A DNA stretch of 64,000 nucleotides, taken from the NCBI GenBank assembly GCA_947034885.2, contig OX344749.2, forward strand, positions 27,543,501-27,607,500, given 5' to 3'. This document shows, one piece after another, positions 1 to 11,435 of the stretch. A program made the translations under genes and the position numbers. Each line of letters opens with the position of its first letter. Position 1 is the first letter of the stretch. Origin of the DNA: Thuidium tamariscinum. Its lineage: Eukaryota; Streptophyta; Bryopsida; Hypnales; Thuidiaceae. The notes under the pieces are model-generated. The model made no database searches, was not told the origin of the DNA, and worked only from the letters and a program-made list of their open reading frames with translations.

Positions 1-537
1 TTGTACCCAATTCAAAATGCATGAGATGTTGAGGCTGTTGGAATTCGCAGATTTACAATGCACATCTGTAGATAATGCATGGCATCTGTAGGTAGCCACA
101 TACACATTGATTAAAAATTAATTTAGTGTCCATGGCAAAGGAAGATCAACCATCACCTACTAAAATAACTTCTATTGATTAATTTTCAAATCCCTAAGGG
201 TTCAGTTTAACTCCATGGACTAATTATGATACATGGATGGCATTTGAAAGAGGCCAAGGTGTCTATTTATTAGAAGCCATTAACCCATGTGGCTCTTATG
301 TGTAAAGCTATCCAGCACCTTGATTACATAAAACATTGCAAATTAATTCACTTGTTGTGTAGGATTGCAATAGAGAAGCAGAACATTTTAGGAGAAAAAA
401 TAAAAGTACAATCTACTAATTTGAAAACATCAATTCAATTTGGAATAATTATGGACATAAATTTTTTAGAAATTCAAATATTTCTGTTCTAACTTATAAG
501 TGAAATGTCAATCAGATGGCATAGAATTTACCTTGGG
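1..537. other. stretch without a supported gene
   Basis: AT-rich DNA downstream of the minus-strand gene that ends at 538. One short plus frame near 289-492 lacks any recognisable motif or coding bias. A short reading around 200-290 faintly recalls the start of a copia-type gag but is broken by stops and too short to call. Confidence 0.3.
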
Positions 538-2309
538 TCAATTTGAAGTAGCCAAGTTAATTGGTTGGTCTTCCTCATCCCTCAAGCGAAAGTAACTTTC
601 AAGTGCTGTCTGTGCTTGATGTTTTTCTGTGAGCAATTGCACTAGAAGGCGCCATTGCAATAAAATTGTATCATACTTGCCCTTCTTCATGTTTAATTTA
701 TTTTCACCAGACTTTACAGCAGATTCAATGTATCGCACTTCTCCACGATTCTCATCAGTGTCATCCCTGGATAAGACTGTCTTTGCATTTTGTAGGTCCT
801 CCATCAACATTTTGATGGTTGCACTAGCTACTTCCAATTCATTTCGACTTTGGTCCAAAACTGTTTTCAGTCTAGTTTTTTGTTCTTCCAACTCCTTGAT
901 ATTATTATGGACTGCCCGCTCAATGTCAACCCGGAAAGAGTGAAGTGCATTTAGAAATGTTGGAGTACATCCAGATGGCATTTCTTTAGAATTTGTAGAA
1001 GGCCTACACAAATATAACAGTATAAAAGTTAGAAGGCAAACTTCTAATGAATTAGGACTCCAAGTAATAATGAATTAGAAGGAAAACCAAATAATGCAAG
1101 AAACAAGAATAATATAAGCAAATTTTGTAAAAAATGTTTTTATAATTATGTGGAATCAAAAGAGATGAGACTTACTTTGGAAAATTCATTTCTGCACTTG
1201 GAATTTCCGGAGGCAGTGTGCATCCATGATGGGGCTTTTGTTCAAAGCCTACTGAGGCCCTAAAAACAAAAAGACCACAATTCAAAAGTTATAAGGAGAG
1301 TAGTAATGAAAGAATGTAGAATTATATAAGTGACTCCTAGAAGAGAGAGTTTAGGGTTTATGTAAAAAGAGTGAGTGAAGGCATAATTACTTTGGACTTT
1401 GAATTTGTAGTGTTGAAGTGCATCCATACCATTGAGTTCTCCCAATGGGTTCCGAGGCCCTAAAACAATAAAAATATAAAAGTTATTTAAGTATATTGAC
1501 AATATAGAATTCCCTGAATGTCTAAGTTGCAATTTTTTGCAAGAATTTGGGGTTTAGGGTGTAGAAGAGAAGAAGTTGAAATTACTTTGTAGGTAGATGT
1601 GCAGTTGGAATTTCGGTTTGTGGAATTTGGTCATACTCCATCTTCACTCTCTTTGCACCACCCTGCATATATTAAGTTTAAATTAGAATTATGAAAAAAA
1701 TGATTTATTTTGAGAATACAAAACAAAATATATAAATATAGCAAATGGGAACAATTTGATAATACTTACTTCAGTGGATGTTGTACTAGGGTCCTTCAAA
1801 GTTTGTGGATGATGCTCAACCACCATTGTTGGATGTACTGGACACACTTGCTTTCCACTTTTTATGTCAATGGTAATAAAAGGGTATGCATGTGCCCAAT
1901 CACCATGTACTTGTGATAAGACTCCCTTAGAGTTTTGGAACCATGAAACTGTGTTGACTGCAAACTGTGCCCAATCCACTGTTTGCTTTCCATTCCGTTC
2001 CTCATATAAAAGGCCTTGGCAAAATCTCAGGCCAATGTCGTTGTTTGGTGGCTTGTCAGTTTGATGAACACGTTTCCATAGCCAAAGAACACGGTCACGA
2101 TACTTTGAATCTCTACCAACCTTGTATCCATTGTTTGCTTTTTGATCACCAAAGATGTCAATGCAATCTTGCTTTGAGATATGCCTCTCAGTAAGAGTGT
2201 GACCGGGAAGTAGACCGGTGTCATTTAGTCCACATATAATATGAAACCAATCTTTTTTGCCATAATGGATCTTGCGAAGATTTTCAGGGGCTTTGCTGGT
2301 GCTTGCCAT
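538..2309 (-). CDS. five-exon gene for a 411-aa coiled-coil protein of unknown function
   Basis: Exons on the minus strand are 2309-1770, 1662-1586, 1459-1391, 1259-1176 and 1003-538. Every intron has a GT donor (GTAAGT or GTAATT) and a pyrimidine-rich AG acceptor, and the joined frame is 1236 nt with no stop before 538. The ATG at 2309 opens a 180-aa first exon rich in W, D and K. It holds a WFHIICGLNDTG segment near residue 22 and a VLWLWKRVHQ segment near 73. The last exon (about 155 aa) is a charged, probable coiled coil (DIERAVHNNIKELEEQKTRL onward). Exons 3 and 4 are symmetric (phase 2 at both ends), start with GGCCTC and carry a G-C-T core that recurs at the start of exon 5, so they look like tandem exon copies. 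I do not recognise the family. The exon model is read directly from the sequence; the function is unknown. Confidence 0.72.
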
Positions 2310-3254
2310 CTACCCCAACAAGCAAGTTTCCATCAATTAGTACATTGTACATAAACAAAGAAAAGTAAAGCTAATTGCAGTGCATATTAATGCATTTCAG
2401 TCCTTACTAAATGAACTATGTATCATTAGGGTGCCTAGCATTTGAAACACCCGTGATGCATTTCCAATTCATGGTATTCAAGTAAATTTGAATATGGTCT
2501 TCAGGGTGTCAAGTTATGTCAATTATTAACATTAAAATGAATGATCTTAAAGCTGAATTCATGTATAATAAACATCAAATAATGAAGGCCATGATATATG
2601 ACCTATAAGCATCCAATGGCCCAAAAAATTGTACTAAGCAGTTTCTTAAATAGTAAAATGATTGAATTGCCATATGAGTAAAAGAATGGCCACGAACCTT
2701 ACCAATCCACTGTTAGCTTTCCAAGTCTTCTGCAATTGCTGCCTTTAAAGTGGTCCTTCCACTTTCAGGTACTGTGAATGTAAAATTCCCTTCTTGCCCA
2801 GCAAATCATGTAGCCCAGGGACTACAAAAGATCTGAACTTCCTAAATTTGAGCGAGCTACTTGTGAAAAAAACAAACCCTGCCATAAACAAGTACTACTG
2901 AATCTATATTGTCACCATGAATATTGCTTAGCAAAAAGATGGAGGTCCAAATCAAGGATTAGATTGCTCAATTTGAATTCAAAATCTATTTCTAAAGCAG
3001 AGATGAATGATAGTATGACTTCGATGTCTTCATGAGCCTAATGAAAATGATTAATTTAAGAACTTCACAATGGCAGTGGTGCAAAAATGACTACATCTTC
3101 TACCCTTCAGGTCAGTAGGTGGCATAGTAGATGGAACTTAACATTTAGCTTGAAATGTCCATAAATCTGAATTGGTAGCATGTTTAATACACAATAGAAG
3201 CATGAGTATGATGCAAATGATAGCTTCTTGTTCTAATTAACTTACTGAATTCCA
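2310..3254. other. intergenic, nothing recognised
   Basis: AT-rich sequence between the divergent genes at 2309 (minus) and 3255 (plus). It should contain both promoters. I see no convincing TATA pair, repeat or open frame. Confidence 0.3.
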
Positions 3255-3709
3255 ATGGCGATCAAGACACTCGTGGCACCCTTCACCTTGCTGGTGATGG
3301 TGGTGCTGGCGTTGCAATGGACGTCACTCCACGCAAGATCTGTCCCCGGCGACTACGACACCCAACACTACGTCCCCACCCAAGTAAACAACGAGCCCAG
3401 GTTCGCCAACCACGACGCCCCTTGGGAATTCGACGCCACGCAGGAGTCTTTCACCACCCAAGATACGGTGCCCACGCTGACGGCTGACGCGAGCACTTTA
3501 AGGATACAACGACAACACTTTTGCTTCCACGGACAATGAACTCCCGTTTGACACCTTCATGGATTCCTGCGAGACTATCCAGGACACTGCTGCAAACTTC
3601 GCCGATGACACCGAATCTAGAGGCGCATACGCCAGCTGAGTACGAGAACGACAAAGTTTTCTTAGATACCTCCGATGCCGATACTGTGTTCAAGGCTAAT
3701 GACGAGTAA
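3255..3709 (+). pseudogene. small secreted D/N/T-rich protein gene, frameshifted twice
   Basis: The ATG at 3255 begins a clear signal peptide: MAIKTL, a hydrophobic core LLVMVVLALQW, and a likely cut after LHA. An acidic, Asp/Asn/Thr-rich mature region follows. The 3255 frame loses this composition after about 3500. The same composition continues in the next frame (from GGA at 3502: YNDNTFASTDNELPFDTF) and later in the third frame (YENDKVFLDTSDADTVF, stop at 3709). Two successive shifts are the simplest reading. Any intron that repaired the first shift would be only about 35 nt. The stretch is clearly GC-richer than its surroundings. The family is not recognised. Sequencing errors or two short introns would be alternatives. 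Confidence 0.5.
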
Positions 3710-4271
3710 GTGTCTCGATCGGATGCCTCATTGACCGGTGGAGGGTGCCACGAGTGTCCTGATCGTCCAGGACACAAAAAGAGGTAACTAATGGGGTGAC
3801 AATCAAAAACCACTAGCACATGAAGTAATAGCATTGAGCAAACTTACAGTCACGTTTGGAAGCCGCAACGGTCAGAGCTCAGAGACGGTCGGAGCTCAAA
3901 GATAATATCTTCGGCAGTGCAGCGACGGTGGTGATTGCCAGTTGTACGCCTTGGAGCAGCTTGCAAGCATCCCACATTCGAAACTGGAGAAGGCCCTTAT
4001 CCTACGTCAATACAGATGAGTAATGAAGCCCTCCAACCGACTAGCATGCACACAATCAATTGATCCGCTTCGTCTCCCCCTGGCAGTATAGGAACCTTCA
4101 CATGCAGGGTAAATGGTTTTAGACTCAAGCCAACAAATTGACAGTGGTGATAAAAAGTAAAGCTGATTGCAGTAGACTCGATTGAACTGAATGCATTTGG
4201 CAGCAAACTACATTCAGCAGCCCTACAAGCTATAAAAAAATCTGACTACAAGTGAAGCACAAGAACTCCTC
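3710..4271. other. intergenic, nothing recognised
   Basis: Moderately GC-rich DNA 3' of the frameshifted secreted-protein gene. Short frames exist on both strands but none has a motif or a consistent codon pattern. Confidence 0.25.
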
Positions 4272-4510
4272 CACCTCCGTCCCACTCAAGAAAGATCAGA
4301 ACTTTGTCGATGAAGCCACCTCCGTCCCACTCAGAAAATATCAGAACTTTGTCGCCGAAGCTGGTGCGCCGATCAAGTAAAGGAACACCGCAGCCTGGGT
4401 GACACAGAGGTGACACTGCGAGTCTGTAGGGGGCGATGGAGAATTCGCAGCAGGGGTGGCACTGCGAGTCTATGGCAAGGGCGATGGAGAATTTGCAGCT
4501 TTGTCGATAG
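4272..4510. repeat. degenerate 45-46-bp tandem repeats
   Basis: The block ACCTCCGTCCCACTCA followed by ATCAGAACTTTGTCG occurs at about 4272 and again at 4317. Downstream, GGTGACACTGCGAGTCT followed by GGCGATGGAGAAT occurs at about 4409 and again near 4455. Both pairs have a period of 45-46 bp, which suggests local slippage or unequal duplication. Confidence 0.6.
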
Positions 4511-5680
4511 AGAAGTCCTAGCCTTCTCGATGGAGAAGACAACATAGTTACAAAAAAATGGCTGCTCTAATTAATGACCCTGATCACGGGACACCATATT
4601 CAGTGATCGAGCACATCCAATATTTAATCATAACATAAAATTTTGCCGTATTTCTTCTGACCCCTTGACCATCACATCGGCAGATTTATCAGAAAAAAGT
4701 CCAACAAAAAAATCTATAAAACTGAAAACACTACCATCTGACACCGTGAATGCAATTGAATGGTACTCATCCATTTAGTTACCCAATTCATATTCACAAG
4801 GGCTGCACTCATTGTTAAGAGAGAGTCTAAAACAGCTTGTTCAATGGAGATTTTGTTATAGATATCTGGTTGAAATCCAAAGATGGTGAGAATTTGGGGA
4901 AATTCAATTGAGAACCAATCCACACTGAATTTTTAGAGAAATGACAAATGGAGCGAGCTGTGCCTGCTCAGGCTCAACATCTGATCGCAAGGATGCGGAG
5001 TTTCGATCCAGCAATATGAATCAGTGTAGACGAAATGTGTGGCAAACGAAGTCTTTTTCCACTCAATCTTTAAGGATATATGTGAAATCAATGGCAGACA
5101 AGAGCTCCATCTAGTGTTGGCTTCAGTTTACTCAAATTACAAGGCTTGATACATTCCCTAATTTTGAGAGGCAGAGACGAATTTTACTCTACAGATCATG
5201 ACCTTGGTGCCTTGATTATGCAAGATAGATCAAGTGCAAGTGTACCCGAATCAGATGACCTGGAGAATCTGCAATTGAGCTGGAGATTTTTTTGCGTAAG
5301 TGGGTGGAACACCAAGTTAGTTTCCACTGCAATTTCAAGATAGTTTTTCCTTCACTAGTACATCCTACCGAATTGATTTTTGAACACTAACTCCAAGCAT
5401 ACATCTAGGAATATGCACCATTGGCTAAATTTGCAAGAATTTTTTCTCTGATTTCCAAAGTCCAGGAGCTCTAAATCAATTAGTCATGTGGATGTTCAAA
5501 AACATGGTTGATTGTTTCTAAGGTCTCAATCGACAACTCATAAGTTGGTCGATTACCTCTACATCTGTGGCGTGTAGGCAACATGGCAAACTTAGCAACT
5601 TTCACAAGGTGAGAGTATACATAGTCAGGGCCGTTGCTATCATCTAGATAGTATGTCCTACTTCCAGCCCCTAATAACTC
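4511..5680. other. intergenic, nothing recognised
   Basis: AT-rich DNA 3' of the minus-strand transposase pseudogene. Short frames near 4714-4923 (minus) and 5146-5343 (plus) show no recognisable motif. Confidence 0.25.
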
Positions 5681-8600
5681 CTACCAATGACCTCTAATCA
5701 CAAACTCTCCTGTTAGGTAGGTATTTCCAAATCTGTCCTGAAAAGTCCTAGCCACCTCATGAATTGACTTGTCACATTGGAAAATCCAAAAACCTTCACC
5801 TGATTCTAAGTGTGCAGGTACAGCAACATTATCCCCAACACCAACAATCTCAGCGAGTACTTCACCATCTTCATCAAATTCCATTTCATTTAGTTGGTCC
5901 GTAACCAATCTCCTTGCTTCTGAACAAGCTGTCGGCTGCAACCTCTTCAAACAAAATCCAAGAACATGGGTAATTTCTTCGCATTCCTCTTCCACTACTC
6001 CCTCACAAGCCAAACAAAAACAAGATAGTTGCCTATATTGCAGCAATGTCACATCTTGACATGACACACTCCTTGCTTGGTGCATGGATCGGCTACCAGG
6101 AACAGTGGAGCAGTCATATGGCACAGACCTGTCAACAGCATCAACCTTAACCTCCCAGAAATGTAGATTCACCTCTTTGCGAACATTTGGATGGGCTGCA
6201 TGAACTTTTGATGATTGTTGTCGCATGAACTCCACAACGTCGTGAGCATTTTGAATCTTTGAAGCATGTGGCTTCACTTGTTCTTTTCTGATCTCTCGCT
6301 TTAGAAGTGCACCACAACCATCCACTTCTCCCTTCCCATGTCCACTAGCAAAATAATTCCATGTCATGGACATTCCGCCCTCCAATTCAGGACACATAGT
6401 GATTTGTGGATAATGTGATACAAAGTACCACACTCTAGCGCTCTTAAATTGGGCACTGCAACCGTCAGACCAAACAACGTGGCGCTCTGGGAAGCACTTT
6501 TGAGTTTGCAAATATTGCCAATGTAATCGGAAGCAATGCTGCACAAAGAGGGTATCATGCTGTTTGTCATCTGATATGTAATAGTGTACCTCTTTCAAGA
6601 TGCGAGAAGAAGTATCAGATGGGCTGCAGGTTGGATCTTGACGGTAGGTGATGTGCACAAGTATAGACACTTGGAAGTTATACCAGTACATGTCTTGAAC
6701 TTCATTCTGCATCTTGAAAGCATAGTTTTCACTGAAATCAATGCAAGAGACGATTGTATTAGAAGGAAAGTTCTTGAGAAAAGACTTGAACTCTTGTGCT
6801 TGCCATTTCGAAATCCAGTTGTGTGTAACAAATTCTGGCAACCTTGCTCTGAGGTAAGTCAATAGCTCCAATGGACTGCTTTGGACATACTCTAATCGAG
6901 CAGCTTTTCTGTCAGCACCATTGGCATCTTTGCCTACCACCACTTTCACCAACCTTCGCCACTGTACTGCCACATTGGTCTCCATTTCTTCTCTTGGACA
7001 CACCTTGAAATTGTGGGCACCACAACTTGGACAAGCTCCAAGAAGACATTCTCGTCAATGGAACTCAGAGTTTAAAGGCTTAGCACAAAGGATGGAACAC
7101 CACAAGTCTGAAACTCGATTGAAATTGCAAGTAAAAGCTTGACACCCAAGTACCTCATTTGGTGTTCCAGGTGGGCGACAAATTTCACATACACAATGAT
7201 AGTCATTGTGGACCCCTTGTCCTTTTGCCCTCATGGCATTAATCCCAACACGAAGTTCCTCCATTTCACTGTGTTTATGGCAAACACATGTATTCCATTC
7301 CGTTAACCTTTTCACAAAGTAAGGCTTCAAGTTGGAGAAGGCGGTCAGCATGATTTTGATGTCAGGGAATTGTTGCTTGAATCGTGTGAAGAAATCCAAC
7401 TGCACAAACAGAAGAAGTCACAAGTGAATCAAAAGTTATAAGTTCGTTGAGGGAATTAATGTAGCATAAATTGAAGGATTTGGAAAAATCCAACAACGAA
7501 CTAATCATTACAGTTCCAAATGATGAACTACACAAAAAGTATTAAAAATCTAATAATCTGTAAATTTGAGGTATATTATAAAAGATAAAAAATAAAAATC
7601 CAAATTTAACTTTACAAATATAATGAAGTAATAGAAGTTATCATGTACTTTGTATGGATATCACTGAATCCTAAACAATTTGACTAAAAGGTTCTAGATT
7701 TCCTTTTTAGCAAATCAAAATTGATTCACATAAAGCCACTGGAAACTGAAATAGTAAACAACATTGAAGTCAAATATAACTTAGAAAACAGAAGTGAATG
7801 ACTTCTGCAATGCTATGATAAACAAAGAAGGCTTCGTGAACACATACAATATAATAGATATCAGAATTATGATCTATTTTTACTGAAATAGAGGAAGGAT
7901 TGATATTTAAGTAAAAGGACTCAAAAAGTAAAGGACTCAAAAAGTGAAGGACTTGAAAAGTGAAGGACTCAAAAAGCATAAGGACTAAAAAAAAAGGACT
8001 AAGAAAAGGACTCAAAAATAGAAGGACTCTAGAAGACAAGGACTCAAAAGAGAAGGACTCAAAAAAATGACTAAAAAAATGTCTGTCAACCACAGCACTT
8101 TAGAGCACTTAGGAAGGAGTCATGGAGTCATTAGGCAGTAGGTAGTCCTTTTTGTGCTTAAAAAAGCATCTATTCTTCATTCAAAATGATGAGGAAAGTA
8201 ATGATCTCCTTCCAAAGGACTATATTCATGTACATCCACCCTGCAAAGGAATCCTTCCTTTCCAACAAAACAAGAAAGTAGTAAAAGGAATATGAATCCT
8301 ACTTGTGAAGCCACTCACAACATGCATGCAAAGACTTTTGAAAACAGTACAATATTTGAAGCCCTGTTTGCATAATGAATTCTGACAATTACCAAAGACA
8401 ACATTTGAGACTTTAAATTCTAAAGTTTGATTTTTGAGGTCTCTATATTTGATCTGAAGATGTATTCACTTTCTTTGCAAAGTCCAAAATTGATTCATTT
8501 GTTGTGAATTGTGAAACTATGTGATTCTAATTTTCAAAGTATTCAATGTTGCAATAGATATCTAAGTGATGAAGCTTACAAGAATGTCTAAAAACCAAAG

Positions 8601-9807
8601 CAATATACAATATTGAACTTATCTATTTTAACAGACCTAGAAGTACAAAGCATTAAACTCCATCTTTCATTACTCAATGTAAGAGATTGTCTTTAAGCAT
8701 GTTGTCCTGGTATTTTGAATTGAAGCACCTTTACAACATAGATTGCTTTTTCCAATTAAAAGAATTGTGAACTCCTAATACTAAATTGTGCAAGAACTAT
8801 GAAAGAACCAACATTCAGACAACTTAGACTTGTGTTGACTATCACAAAGCCAGACAAAAATAAAAAATTTTACATTTGAAGCTGCCTTTCATATAATAGA
8901 TCTGCAACTCTTATATTGAAATAAAACTTCTTTACATATCATACTTTGTTTCCTTCTTTCTACATTCCTAAACTAGACAGTATTATTACTTTGCAATAAA
9001 TACAGAGTGTACACTGGAAGCAAACTGGGTCAATACCTGGGACTCTTCCAAAAAATGAGTAGCGTGTTTCTCATACAACTTGACACCAATGTGCAATCGC
9101 CGGATTTGTTTGCGGTTTGGTGACACTGTTGTCTCAAGTGTCCACCACTCCACGACTTGCAGTCTGACTTGTGTTGGCAAAGCATCACTCCTTGTTGCCT
9201 TCTTTGGTGGATTCCAAAAGGCCTCTGCACTGTTGTCCAGAATGCGAATTGATAGAACCCGCATGATATTTCGTCTGTCAATGCCAAGTGCGTTAGAAGC
9301 ACTTCTTTGGCTTCCAAATGATGAGGTTGTAGCTAGATGGCAAAGCATGTGCTTTGCAGCAACGGCTCTTTTTGATTTTGTTTCCACCAAGACCTTATTT
9401 GTCACTCCTTCCTTGAAGTTTGAAAGTAAGACGTGGTTTCGCTTGATGTCTGGAATGTTCTGCAAGTACTGTGGCAAAATGGATTTCAGAAACGGATGGA
9501 AAATCACCTTCTCTAAGACCCTCGATTGCTTCTCTAGATCATAGCCTTGCAACGATGTCTTGATGTGCATTGCACAATCTCGTGATAATTTTCTCGTGCG
9601 ACGTTCGTCATTTGATGCTGGTCCTTCACGAACAGAAATTGATTCGGTTCTTGGAATAGCCGATTGAGACACTTCTATAGTTGCCTTTTGTCTCGATCTT
9701 GACTGTTGTTTATACAGGCGGTTCCTTTCTCTATGAGCTTCCAATTGCTCCTCGTCCAGACCATCGGTTCTACTTACATTTTTTCGTTTGTTCCGATCAG
9801 AACCCAT
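5681..9807 (-). pseudogene. two-exon DDE-type transposase with one in-frame TGA
   Basis: Exon 1 is 9807-9037 (ATG at 9807, 257 aa; donor CCCAG/GTATTG) and exon 2 is 7399-5681 (acceptor TTTGTGCAG). The junction is phase 0 and joins HATHFLEESQ to LDFFTRFKQQF, giving an 829-codon frame. Its only interruption is a TGA at 7057-7055, between SEFH and RECLLGACPSCG, most simply a mutated TGG. Exon 1 carries a basic N-terminus and a DNA-binding-like region. Exon 2 has Cys-rich segments (HCVCEICRPPG, CLLGACPSCG). Acidic blocks follow that could form a DDE triad: DFSENY near residue 478, SDGCSAQFKS near 569 and GHGKGEVDG near 615. Proteins with DFSENY...HGKG.(C/V)DG occur as transposon products in many eukaryotes, but I cannot name the superfamily with certainty. 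No terminal repeats were found. Alternatives are a still-active element with an allele error, or TGA readthrough. Confidence 0.72.
7912..8078. repeat. 16-bp minisatellite in the transposase intron
   Basis: The core AAGGACT followed by an A-rich spacer (CAAAAAGTG variants) recurs at about 7915, 7931, 7947, 7963, 7980, 7994, 8006, 8022, 8038 and 8053. That is about ten copies of a roughly 16-bp unit inside the intron between 9036 and 7400. The rest of the intron is AT-rich with no other feature seen. Confidence 0.85.
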
Positions 9808-10163
9808 TGGTAGCTACAAACTGTATCTACGATGAATCGTGAACCTGAACATGGCATTCATTGAAGCATTTACGTGTTGAAAAACAAGTCAATAATCTTT
9901 AAACAAAATGGACAAAGAATTTGTAAAAAAAAAAATCATTTCAATGACATGCAATCTTCCTTAAAAGCATGCAGGACTTGCACCAATGACTAACAAGACT
10001 ATCACAATGGATTCACAATTTTTTTTACATATTAATATATAGGAAACTGCAAAATAATACTCTACATCAAGATATTGTATTCAAAGCCATGATTCAATAC
10101 AACTTTGACGTATAACAATACGTGATTTTCTGAATCATGATATATGCATACGAGGTAGATATG

Positions 10164-10586
10164 TTAAGCGGAACCCAGACCGCTACTGGAACTGCAAGTC
10201 AGAGAGGCTGGCGAACGACTACGTTTTCTACTGGAAGTCTGAAAAAGATCTTTGTTGACAACTTTGACCTCTAAGATACTATTCGTGGGGACAGCCCTAC
10301 TGATAGAAGTGTCTTTGCTCCTTGTAAACATTTCTTGTTCATCAGCTCGCGCCCTCCAGTCACTTCTAGGTGTTTCAAACACTCTAGATAAACTATTGGC
10401 GGATCCTGCAACACGTCCGTGTTCCATTGATTCTCGCTCTTCTGTTAGAGAAACAAGTTCTATAGTCTTATGAACAGGAGGATAGTATTGTGGGAGAGTA
10501 GACTGAATGTACTTAAAAGTACGAGGGTGAAAGTACTCCGTTATTTCAGTTTGCACAAGATGCGTTTCATTCCTCTCTATCGACAT
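10164..10586 (-). CDS. hypothetical 140-aa protein upstream of the transposase
   Basis: The ATG at 10586 opens an uninterrupted 140-codon frame on the same strand as the transposase and 356 bp upstream of its ATG. The product is Ser/Arg-rich, with SSRKRSRSPASL near the C-terminus, a possible nuclear-localisation or SR-like segment, and a TEYFHPRTFKYIQSTLP segment near the N-terminus. It may be an accessory gene or a leading exon of the same mobile element. It may also be spurious. No family is recognised. Confidence 0.38.
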   Translation of the reverse strand: MSIERNETHLVQTEITEYFHPRTFKYIQSTLPQYYPPVHKTIELVSLTEERESMEHGRVAGSANSLSRVFETPRSDWRARADEQEMFTRSKDTSISRAVPTNSILEVKVVNKDLFQTSSRKRSRSPASLTCSSSSGLGSA

Positions 10587-11126
10587 CTGAACTTGAAATT
10601 GAAATACAATACTCTACAGTGATGGACAAACAGAGAACCTCTGAAGCATATTGCTTTCACATAGAACCTCTCATCACAAGTTGCATGTAATTCTAAACAC
10701 CCGCAAGCAAGGTATCATAAAACTCCTGAGCAGCTGTGATCATGCAAACGAGTTAGTGAACACTAAACTTCACGTGGACAAGTCATTCTGGACTCAGCCA
10801 CGACGTACAAATCTGAGCATGACAAGAATAATGACTGGAAAATTGACAACAAAGAGAGCTCGCATGAAATGAACGGCTCAGATTCTACAATCTCTTGAAC
10901 ACCAAGATCTCGGGGGGGGTAGTGCCTTAAAAAAATAAGGATATAGGTGCGACCAACCACTATTTTAAAGGGGGGTATTACTTTTTTTTTTTTTTTTTTG
11001 ACATGCTATTATTATGTAATTTTCTAATTTGGGATAATAGAAAAGGGGCTTGTATTACTTTTAATTCCAACTTTCTATGAATAAACTATATGGTATTTTA
11101 GATTAAAAACAATATTCTACTATATT
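10587..11126. other. intergenic, nothing recognised
   Basis: Contains a run of G at 10910-10918 and a poly-T run at about 10981-11000. No gene is supported. Confidence 0.25.
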
Positions 11127-11293
11127 CACTACAACAAAACATGGTAAAAAAAAATGCGTAGGAACTTCAAAAGTGGGTTTTTTTGCCATGAATTTGTGCG
11201 TGTCATTCTTTGCATGTTGCGCACAAATTCATGGCAAAAAAACCCACTTTTGAAGTTCTTGTGCGGGTTTTTTTACCATGTTTTGTTGTAGTG
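11127..11293. mobile_element. CACTA-type MITE (167 bp) with ATT duplication
   Basis: The element starts CACTACAACAAAACATGGTA and ends with its inverted complement (TACCATGTTTTGTTGTAGTG). Inner arms also pair (GTGGGTTTTTTTGCCATGAA against TTCATGGCAAAAAAACCCAC), so nearly the whole unit folds into one hairpin. It is flanked by ATT at 11124-11126 and 11294-11296. CACTA termini with a 3-bp duplication are the hallmark of the CACTA (En/Spm) superfamily. It encodes nothing and would depend on an autonomous element. Confidence 0.9.
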
Positions 11294-11296
11294 ATT

Positions 11297-11435
11297 ATTC
11301 AACCCTAAACCCAAGGAAAGGCAATTCTAGAACCCTAAACACATGTATGAAAACAAAACTATCTTCTTGCACACACACAACAGTAAATTTGGCGAGGCAG
11401 CTCCGACTTCCCTAAACCCAAACCCTAAACCAGAT
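11297..11435. promoter_or_regulatory. cluster of telobox words
   Basis: AACCCTAAAC occurs at 11301, 11331 and 11421, with a further CCTAAACCCA at 11411. Teloboxes are known promoter elements in plants and also match the plant telomere repeat. No gene start is obvious next to them, so this could be a relic promoter or an interstitial telomere-like remnant. Confidence 0.3.

Noticed and set aside
121..490. Possible copia gag remnant
   Set aside because: Only a short NYDTWMAFERGQGVYLLEAI-like reading between stops; not enough to support a call.
5769..6059. Plus-strand frame inside the transposase
   Set aside because: Shadow of the minus-strand coding exon, which has clear domain motifs.
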